From contig JAHEDO010000001.1 in NCBI GenBank assembly GCA_024641185.1, forward strand, positions 1 through 39,278: a DNA stretch of 39,278 bases, read 5' to 3'. This DNA is from Burkholderiaceae bacterium. GTDB lineage: Bacteria > Pseudomonadota > Gammaproteobacteria > Burkholderiales > Burkholderiaceae_E. The translations under genes and the position numbers were made by a program. Under the pieces are notes generated by a model, which saw only the letters and a list, made by a program, of their open reading frames with translations, made no database searches and was not told the DNA's origin. Of the stretch, positions 30,030 through 39,278 are shown in pieces (position 1 is the stretch's first letter; each line of letters begins with the position of its first letter).

Positions 30030-31841
30030 GTGATTCCGCAGGCGTTCATCCAGGAACTCCTCGCCCGCGTCGACGTCGTCGACGTGGTCGGTCGCCACGT
30101 CCAGCTCAAGAAGGCGGGCGCTAACTTCCTCGGACTGTGCCCGTTCCACGCCGAGAAATCCCCTTCGTTCACCGTAAGCCCGAGCAAGCAGTTCTATCAC
30201 TGCTTCGGCTGCGGAGCCCACGGCTCGGCGATCGGCTTCCTGATGGAGCACTCCGGGCTGAGCTACGTCGAGGCGATCCGCGATCTCGCGCAGGCGGTCG
30301 GCGATCCGGTCCCAGAAGAGGCCCCGGGCGCGGCCGGCGAGTCGCGCCGTGACCCCGGCCTGCTGGAGCTGCTCGCGAAGGCCGCGCAGTTCTACAAGGA
30401 CCGGCTCAAGGACACGCCTCGCGCGATCGACTATCTGAAAGGGCGCGGTCTGAGCGGGCGCACCGCCGCCCGTTTCGCGATCGGCTATGCGCCGGAGGGT
30501 TGGCGCTCGCTTCAGGCCGCGGTGCCGGACTACGCGTCGCCCACGATGGTCGAGGCCGGCCTGGTGATCGACGCCGAGGGGGATGGCGGAACCCGCAAGC
30601 GCTACGACCGCTTCAGGGACCGGATCATGTTTCCGATCCGCAATCCGCGCGGGCAGGTGATCGGCTTCGGCGGCCGGGTGATCGGCGCCGGTGAACCCAA
30701 ATACATGAACTCGCCCGAGACAGCGCTCTTTTCCAAGGGCCGGGAGTTGTATGGCCTGTTCGAGGCGCGCGACGCACTCAGGAGCGCCAACTGCGCGGTC
30801 GTGGTCGAGGGCTATATGGACGTCGTGATGCTCGCCCAGCATGGAGTGGGCAACGCGGTGGCCACGCTGGGGACGTCGACTACGCCGGATCACGTACGCA
30901 AGCTGCTGAGAATCGTGGATCGGATCGTCTTCTCGTTCGACGGCGACCCGGCCGGGCGCAAGGCCGCCTGGCGCGCGCTCGAGGCCTGCCTGCCCGAGGC
31001 TGCGGACACCAAGCGCATGGAGTTCCTGTTTCTCCCACCCCAGCACGACCCCGACAGCTTCGTGCGCGAGCAGGGCGTCGCCGGATTCGAGGCGCTTCTG
31101 GCCGAAGCGCTGCCGCTCTCGGAGTTCCTGATCCAGGGCCTGTCGTCGCAGGTCGACCTGGACGAGCCCGAGGGGCGGGCGCGCTTTCTGGCGCTCGCCA
31201 AGCCGCTGCTGCAGGCGCTGCCGATGGCGGCGCTGCGGCTGCAGATCCTGCACCGGGTCGCGGAGGTCGGGGCGGTGGGCACCGCCGAGCTCGAACGATT
31301 TGTCGGCGGTCCGGCGCCCGCCCGCGGCCAGGGCCCGCGGGACGGTCCCGATCGGCAGCGCACGTCTTCGCAGGGCCAGGGCGCCGCGGGGCCGAGCAGC
31401 GGCCCGGGCGCAGGCCGGGCAGGGCTTCGACCGCGTGCCGGTCTGCCCGATCTGGCCCGGCGGGTCAGGCTGCTGTCGGCACTGCATCCGGCGCTCGCGT
31501 TCGAGGCGCCGGACCCGGCCCTGCTCCCGCTCGACATCGTGGGATGGCTCGAGCTGCTGCGCGCGCAGCCGGAGGGGAGTTCCCTGGCAGTGATCTGCGA
31601 GTCGCTGAAGGCCGCGCATCCCGAGGTGGTGGCTGCGCTCGAGCGCGATGCGGCCGCCGATCGTTCGATGGTTGCCGAGATGTCGTTCGACGAGGCGCGG
31701 GCGGAATTCGACGGCGCGCTGGCGCAGCTGCGAGATCGCAGCATTCGCGAGCAGCTCGACGCGCTGGTCGCGCAGGGAATCCGGAGCGATCTGGATCGCG
31801 CCCGCTACCAAGAGTTGTTGTTATTACGCCATAAGTCCTGA
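30030..31841 (+). CDS. dnaG: DNA primase DnaG
   Basis: GTG start; zinc motif 'CPFHAEKSPSFTVSPSKQFYHCFGCGAHG'; 'YMNSPETALFSKGRELYGL', TOPRIM 'VVVEGYMDVVMLAQHGVGNAVATLGTS', 'FSFDGDPAGRKAAWRALE'. Confidence 0.97.
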   Translation: MIPQAFIQELLARVDVVDVVGRHVQLKKAGANFLGLCPFHAEKSPSFTVSPSKQFYHCFGCGAHGSAIGFLMEHSGLSYVEAIRDLAQAVGDPVPEEAPGAAGESRRDPGLLELLAKAAQFYKDRLKDTPRAIDYLKGRGLSGRTAARFAIGYAPEGWRSLQAAVPDYASPTMVEAGLVIDAEGDGGTRKRYDRFRDRIMFPIRNPRGQVIGFGGRVIGAGEPKYMNSPETALFSKGRELYGLFEARDALRSANCAVVVEGYMDVVMLAQHGVGNAVATLGTSTTPDHVRKLLRIVDRIVFSFDGDPAGRKAAWRALEACLPEAADTKRMEFLFLPPQHDPDSFVREQGVAGFEALLAEALPLSEFLIQGLSSQVDLDEPEGRARFLALAKPLLQALPMAALRLQILHRVAEVGAVGTAELERFVGGPAPARGQGPRDGPDRQRTSSQGQGAAGPSSGPGAGRAGLRPRAGLPDLARRVRLLSALHPALAFEAPDPALLPLDIVGWLELLRAQPEGSSLAVICESLKAAHPEVVAALERDAAADRSMVAEMSFDEARAEFDGALAQLRDRSIREQLDALVAQGIRSDLDRARYQELLLLRHKS

Positions 31842-31847
31842 TATAGT
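31818..31847 (+). promoter_or_regulatory. Candidate rpoD promoter overlapping the 3' end of dnaG
   Basis: TTGTTA (31818-31823) - 18 bp - TATAGT (31842-31847) in a locally AT-rich patch. Confidence 0.5.
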
Positions 31848-31958
31848 GATGGGTTCTTCTTTGCGCGAGGCGAGCCGCCTTGCGCGGATGCCCAAATGGT
31901 CTGCCGAGCTTGGATTCGTCCAAGCCCGGTTTCCCCAAGTTTGCCGAAAGGGTTGAGC

Positions 31959-34850
<2,892 letters not shown>

Positions 34851-34856
34851 GATCGC

Positions 34857-34891
34857 CTGGACGCGGTAGCGTGAGCGCTGCCGCGGTCCAG
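34857..34891 (+). terminator. Strong stem-loop directly after rpoD stop
   Basis: CTGGACGCGGTAGCG-TGAG-CGCTGCCGCGGTCCAG (one bulge, one G-U); no T-run, so it may be a stability element rather than an intrinsic terminator. Confidence 0.45.
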
Positions 34892-34968
34892 CGGGAGATG
34901 ACGCGGCCGGCCGGCGCCTGCGCGCGGCCGCAGCGCTCGATGAGGCGGCCGATCGCCGGGGTTCGTCG

Positions 34969-35100
34969 ATGAACGCTTTCTGGGCGATCGGCATCGGCGT
35001 CAACCTGGTCGCGTTCGCCGCACTCATCGTCTGGGCGGTCAGGAACTGGCGAGGCGGCGACTCCCGCCGCCCGCCGGGCGAGCACGACGACCGGCCCTGA
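34969..35100 (+). CDS. Small single-TM hypothetical protein (43 aa)
   Basis: 'MNAFWAIGIGVNLVAFAALIVWAVRNWRGGDSRRPPGEHDDRP': one hydrophobic helix followed by a basic, hydrophilic tail; below the ORF-track size cutoff. Confidence 0.4.
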   Translation: MNAFWAIGIGVNLVAFAALIVWAVRNWRGGDSRRPPGEHDDRP

Positions 35101-35173
35101 ATCGCCGTCAGCAGCGCGCCGGTCCGCGCCGAGTGCCGGAGTACATTCGCCGCAGCGAGGGAGGCGCGAATCA

Positions 35174-35860
35174 GTGGAAATTCGACGCGTCGGGCTCGAC
35201 GCCTGTCCCGGCCTCACCGGGACCGTGGTCGTCGTCGACGTCTTGCGATCGTTCACAACGGCCGCGTATGGGTTCGCCGCCGGCGCGGGGGCGGTCTACG
35301 CGGCCGATGGTCCGCTGCACGCGCGCACCCTGATCGACGCGATTCCCGGCGCATTGACCGTCGGTTCCCTGCCTGGCGGCGCGCAGATCCCGGGCTTCGA
35401 TCTGCCGAACTCTCCCGCTCGCCTCGCGGGGGCCGCGCTCGCCGGCCGACCGATCGTCATGTCGACCGCGGGCGGGGTGCGCAGCCTGCTGGCCAGCGTC
35501 AACGCCGACCTGCTGCTGGCCACCAGTCTGGTGTGCGCGGGCGCCACCGCCCGGCTGCTCAGGCGACGCGCGCCGGACCGTGTGACCTTCGTGATCACCG
35601 GCATCTGGACCGACCGCGACGGGGACGAGGACTACGCGTGCGCAGACCTGATCGAAGCGCTGCTCGAGCACGAGGTGGTGGATCCTGCTCCGTTCGAGGC
35701 AAGGGTGCGCGGCTCGGACTTCGGGCGCCGCTTCACCGGCGGTCCCGACGCGCCGTTGCCTGCCGCGGACCTGGATTGCTGTGCCAGCGCCGACCGGTTC
35801 GACTTCGGATTGCGCGCGCAGCGCGACGGAGCGGGCGTGACCCTGGTCCCGGAGCGCTGA
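35174..35860 (+). CDS. comB: 2-phosphosulfolactate phosphatase family protein (ComB-like)
   Basis: 'TVVVVDVLRSFTTAAYGFAAGAGAVYAAD', 'GALTVGSLPGGAQIPGFDLPNSPARL', 'IVMSTAGGVRSLLA', 'GDEDYACADLIEALL'. GTG start. Confidence 0.85.
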   Translation: MEIRRVGLDACPGLTGTVVVVDVLRSFTTAAYGFAAGAGAVYAADGPLHARTLIDAIPGALTVGSLPGGAQIPGFDLPNSPARLAGAALAGRPIVMSTAGGVRSLLASVNADLLLATSLVCAGATARLLRRRAPDRVTFVITGIWTDRDGDEDYACADLIEALLEHEVVDPAPFEARVRGSDFGRRFTGGPDAPLPAADLDCCASADRFDFGLRAQRDGAGVTLVPER

Positions 35861-35876
35861 TGCGCGCCGTTGCGAC

Positions 35877-36122
35877 CTAGGCGCCTTCCGCCGGATCCGT
35901 GTCGTCTTCCTGCGTGCCCGCATCCGGCCCGGGTGGAGGGCTGGCCGGTTTGGCAGCGGCGAGCCCGCGGCCGGGCTGCCGTGCGAACTCCGCTCCGGGC
36001 AATCCGTAGAGCCCCTGCGCATTGCACTCGGATTCGAGGAGTTCGGTGGGCTCCGGGATCGGGTTCATCGCGTGCGTCGGTCGGGTTGTTGGCGGTCGTT
36101 TCGCGTCGGCGTTCAAGTTCAA
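35877..36122 (-). CDS. Hypothetical protein
   Basis: 81-aa ORF (or from Met at 36068), 'MNPIPEPTELLESECNAQGLYGLPGAEFARQPG'; no family recognised. Confidence 0.35.
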   Translation of the reverse strand: MNLNADAKRPPTTRPTHAMNPIPEPTELLESECNAQGLYGLPGAEFARQPGRGLAAAKPASPPPGPDAGTQEDDTDPAEGA

Positions 36123-36197
36123 CGCGCGCGGCGCGCATTCGATGACACTAACCGCATCGCCACGGCGCGCATGCCAAATGCGTCACAGCTCCCGTCG

Positions 36198-37478
36198 TCA
36201 GGCCGACGATTCGGGCGCGTGCTCGACCATGATCGACGCCGCACGCAGGCGTTCGATCTCCGCGTCGGCGAAGCCGAAGTCGCGCAGCACCGCCGCCCCC
36301 TCGGTGCCGATCCCTGGCCAGTGCGACCGCGGATCGGACGGCGCCGGCGGGTCGATTCCCGGGATCTGCGGGATCGCGATGCTTCCCACCCCGGGCAACT
36401 CGACGCATGGCGCGGCACCGGTAGCCTGCACGTGCGGGTCGGCCAGCCATTGCCGCAGCGTGTTCACCGGATTGGCGAGCCCTCCCGCCGCTTCGATCCG
36501 CGCGAGCCAGTCGGTGGTGTCGCCGCGCAGCAGCTCGGCCCCGACCGCCTCGACCAGCTCGCCGAGATGGGCAGCCCGCGTCTCGAAGCTCGCGTAGCGT
36601 GGGTCGGTCCGCAGGTCGGGTCTGTCGATCGCGCGGCACAGGGCGCTGAAGTGCTCTTCCTTGCTCAGCGTCACCGTGATCGATCCGTCACGGGTCCGAT
36701 AGACCCCCGCCGGCGCGTTCAGCGCCGCCGGCTGTTCGCCCTCCAGCGCGGCCTGGATGATCTTCAGTCCCAGGAACGCGGCGCTGGACTGCATCAGTGA
36801 AATGTCCAGCCGCCGGCCCCCGTCGCCGGCCAGGCGCGCGTACAGCGCGGACGACACCGCCTGGAACGCATAGAGCCCCGTCAGCGTGTCGACGACCAGG
36901 AACCCGATGCGTCCCGGCCGCCCCTCGATGTCGCGGTTCACCGACATCATTCCCGAGAAGGCCTGGATCACCATGTCCGTTCCCGCGCGCTGCGCGTAGG
37001 GACCGTCCTGGCCGTAGCCGCTCACCGACGCGTAGATCAGACCGGGGTTGGTCGCGCGCAGCGCGTCGTAGCCCAGGCCCAGCCGCTGCGCCACACCCGG
37101 CCGGAAGCTCTCGATGACGACGTCGCACTGGTCGGCGATTCGTCGCACCACGTCCTGGGCGCCAGGGCGCTTGATGTCGATCGCCAGGCTGCGCTTTCCG
37201 CGGTTGCCGGCCAGCGCCAGCGCGCTCTGGTCGCCGTAGCGCCGGCCGATGCCGCGGCTCCAGTCGCCCTCGGGCGGCTCGAGCTTGGTCACCTGCGCAC
37301 CGTGCTGCGCAAGAAGCATCGCGCAGTGCGGGCCGGCGAAGCCCTGGCTCGCGTCGAGCACCCGCAGTCCGCGAAAGGGCAACGGGTTCGCGGGATCACT
37401 CGTGCCGGAAGCTGCATCGTCGTCTCGCCGGTCTGTCACGTCGCCTCGCAGATCTGTCACGTTGCCTCGCTCGTCCAT
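36198..37478 (-). CDS. CaiB/BaiF family (type III) CoA transferase
   Basis: 'LPFRGLRVLDASQGFAGPHCAMLLAQHGAQVTKLEPPEGDWSRGIG', 'RGKRSLAIDIKRPGAQDVVRRIADQCDVVIESFRPGVAQRLGLGYDAL', 'IYASVSGYGQDGPYAQRAGTDMVIQAFSGMM'. Confidence 0.95.
   Translation of the reverse strand: MDERGNVTDLRGDVTDRRDDDAASGTSDPANPLPFRGLRVLDASQGFAGPHCAMLLAQHGAQVTKLEPPEGDWSRGIGRRYGDQSALALAGNRGKRSLAIDIKRPGAQDVVRRIADQCDVVIESFRPGVAQRLGLGYDALRATNPGLIYASVSGYGQDGPYAQRAGTDMVIQAFSGMMSVNRDIEGRPGRIGFLVVDTLTGLYAFQAVSSALYARLAGDGGRRLDISLMQSSAAFLGLKIIQAALEGEQPAALNAPAGVYRTRDGSITVTLSKEEHFSALCRAIDRPDLRTDPRYASFETRAAHLGELVEAVGAELLRGDTTDWLARIEAAGGLANPVNTLRQWLADPHVQATGAAPCVELPGVGSIAIPQIPGIDPPAPSDPRSHWPGIGTEGAAVLRDFGFADAEIERLRAASIMVEHAPESSA
37432..37470 (-). 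repeat. Two near-identical 18-bp units, 21-bp period, at the 5' end of the CoA transferase gene
   Basis: tctgtcacgtcgcctcgc (37432-37449) and tctgtcacgttgcctcgc (37453-37470), encoding VTDLRGD/VTDRRDD. Confidence 0.85.
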
Positions 37479-37494
37479 CGGTCGTCCATATGCC

Positions 37495-38259
37495 TCACCC
37501 CTGCACCGAGTAGCCGCCGTCGACCGGGATCGCGGTGCCGGTGAGGAAGTCCGACGCGGGGCTTGCCAGGAACACCGCGATTCCGGCGAAGTCTGCCGGA
37601 TCGCCCCAGCGCCCGGCCGGCGTGCGCCCCAGCACGCGCTCGTGCAGGCCTTCGATGTTCTGTCGGCCCGTGCGAGTGAGCTCGGTGTCGATCCAGCCGG
37701 GCAGCACGCAGTTCACCTGGATGTTGTCCTTCGCCCAGGCGACCGCCATCGCACGAGCCATCTGCACGATGCCGCCCTTGGTGGCGCCGTACGGTCCGGT
37801 GAACGAGGCGCCGAAGATCGACATCATCGAACCGATGTCGATGATCTTGCCGCCGCCCTGCGCCTTCATGTGCGGGTACACCGCGTTGGACAGCACGAAG
37901 GCGCTGGTCAGGTTGGTGTCGATCATCTCGCGCCACTCGTCCAGCGAGTACTCCTGCGGCTGCTTGCGAATGTTGATGCCGGCGTTGTTCACCAGGATGT
38001 CGATCCGGCCGAACCGGCGAATCGTCTCTTCGATCAGCCGCCTGCATGCGCCCTCGTCGCGCACGTCGACCGCGATCGCCGCCGCCTTCGCGCCCAATGC
38101 CTCGAGCTCGCCGGCGGCCTGCGCGCTCTTCTCGGCGTTCCTGCCGGCCACCACGACGCTGGCGCCCGCCTGCGCGAGGCCGCGTGCCATGCCCAGTCCG
38201 ATGCCGCCGTTGCCTCCGGTGACGATGGCCACTCGGCCCGTCAGGTCGAACATCTTCAT
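37495..38259 (-). CDS. SDR family NAD(P)-dependent oxidoreductase
   Basis: 'GRVAIVTGGNGGIGLGMARGLAQAGASVVVAGRN', 'ILVNNAGINIRK', 'YGATKGGIVQMARAMAVAWAKDNIQVNCVLPGWIDTELT', 'VDGGYSVQG'. Confidence 0.95.
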   Translation of the reverse strand: MKMFDLTGRVAIVTGGNGGIGLGMARGLAQAGASVVVAGRNAEKSAQAAGELEALGAKAAAIAVDVRDEGACRRLIEETIRRFGRIDILVNNAGINIRKQPQEYSLDEWREMIDTNLTSAFVLSNAVYPHMKAQGGGKIIDIGSMMSIFGASFTGPYGATKGGIVQMARAMAVAWAKDNIQVNCVLPGWIDTELTRTGRQNIEGLHERVLGRTPAGRWGDPADFAGIAVFLASPASDFLTGTAIPVDGGYSVQG

Positions 38260-38521
38260 TGCTGCGTCTCCCGGGATGCTGCAGGACATGACCGCGGGCG
38301 GTCCGCGATCGGCGGTCGTTGCAGCCCCGTAGTCTCGCAGCATCCCCGCGTTCGTTCCACCGCTGAAGGTCCGATTCGTCGGCCGCGGTCGGCTGCGGTA
38401 TGAGGCTTGGCATGGGTCCCGCGTCATCCGGCCAGGGCCGCGGACAGGGAGCGGACGCTGCCGTCGCCCCTCGAGCGGCGTAACATCGGCCGAGGCAGGC
38501 GTGCGAAAAAAGAGGGAAGAA

Positions 38522-39278
38522 ATGGCGATGAAGTACGTGAAACTGGGCCGCACCGGCCTCGACGTGTCCAGACTGTGCCTGGGCTGCATGAGCTACGGCG
38601 TGCCCGAACGGGGCAACCATCCCTGGTCGCTCGGCGAGGCGCAGAGCCGACCCTTCATCAAGCGCGCCCTCGATCTGGGGATCAACTTCTTCGACACCGC
38701 CAACACGTACTCCGACGGCACCAGCGAGGAGATCGTGGGCCGGGCGCTGACCGACTTCGCGCGTCGCGACGAACTGGTGATCGCGACCAAGGTCTGCATC
38801 CGGACGCGAGAGGGCCCCAACGGCGCGGGTCTGTCGCGCAAGGCGATCATGACCGAGATCGACGCGAGCCTGCGCCGGCTCGGCACCGACTATGTCGATC
38901 TCTACCAGATCCACCGATGGGACTATCGCACGCCGATCGAGGAAACGCTCGAGGCGCTGCACGACGTGGTCAAGGCGGGCAAGGCGCGCTACATCGGCGC
39001 GTCGTCGATGCACGCGTGGCAGTTCGCCAAGGCGCTGCACGTCTCCGAGCGCCACGGCTGGACGCGTTTCGTCACCATGCAGAACTACCTGAACCTGCTC
39101 TATCGCGAGGAGGAGCGCGAGATGCTGCCTCTGTGCCGGGACGAGGGCATCGGCGTGATCCCGTGGAGTCCGATGGCGCGAGGACGGCTCACCCGCGACT
39201 GGGACCAGAAGAGCGCGCGCACAGAGACCGACGAGTACGGGCGCACGCTGTACCTTGCGAGCACCGCGGAGGCCGACC
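38522..39278 (+). CDS. Aldo/keto reductase (truncated by window end)
   Basis: 'MKYVKLGRTGLDVSRLCLGCMSYGVPE', 'FFDTANTYSDGTSEEIVGRAL', 'VDLYQIHRWDYRTPIEETLEALHDVVKAGKARYIGASSM', 'VIPWSPMARGRLTRDW'; no stop before 39278. Confidence 0.94.
   Translation, partial: MAMKYVKLGRTGLDVSRLCLGCMSYGVPERGNHPWSLGEAQSRPFIKRALDLGINFFDTANTYSDGTSEEIVGRALTDFARRDELVIATKVCIRTREGPNGAGLSRKAIMTEIDASLRRLGTDYVDLYQIHRWDYRTPIEETLEALHDVVKAGKARYIGASSMHAWQFAKALHVSERHGWTRFVTMQNYLNLLYREEEREMLPLCRDEGIGVIPWSPMARGRLTRDWDQKSARTETDEYGRTLYLASTAEAD

Overview
GC-rich (betaproteobacterial/Burkholderiales-like, inferred) chromosomal window, densely coding, with no rRNA/tRNA, CRISPR array or transposon that I could recognise. Main blocks: (1) sensor kinase, AmiC-type amidase, tsaE, queG; (2) a nitrite-respiration block: DUF2249 protein, two divergent Crp/Fnr (Dnr-like) regulators, a SirB2-like membrane protein, a d1/NirF-like beta-propeller, a small cytochrome c (NirM-like), cytochrome cd1 nitrite reductase nirS, and a divergent TonB-dependent receptor; (3) AEC transporter, xerD, DUF364 protein; (4) a homoprotocatechuate meta-cleavage cluster (HpaG-like FAH protein, hpaF, hpaE, hpaD) ending in a class II aldolase and a ketopantoate-reductase-like gene instead of hpaH/hpaI; (5) ybaK, plsY, ROK kinase, tsaD; (6) a DUF6502-DUF5666 pair; (7) a Lon-like AAA+ ATPase; (8) the macromolecular-synthesis operon rpsU-yqeY-dnaG-rpoD; (9) comB-like gene, CoA transferase, SDR, and an aldo/keto reductase cut by the window end. 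Most notable: RpoD carries a histone-H1-like Lys/Ala-rich N-terminal extension of roughly 285 aa; two FNR/DNR-type boxes sit in the nir block, one placed so that it could activate both nirS and the TonB receptor; an extra d1-like propeller lies downstream of nirSM; the rpsU leader has nested inverted repeats; and a perfect palindrome spans the -35 of the DUF6502 promoter. All calls come from reading the sequence; no searches were run.
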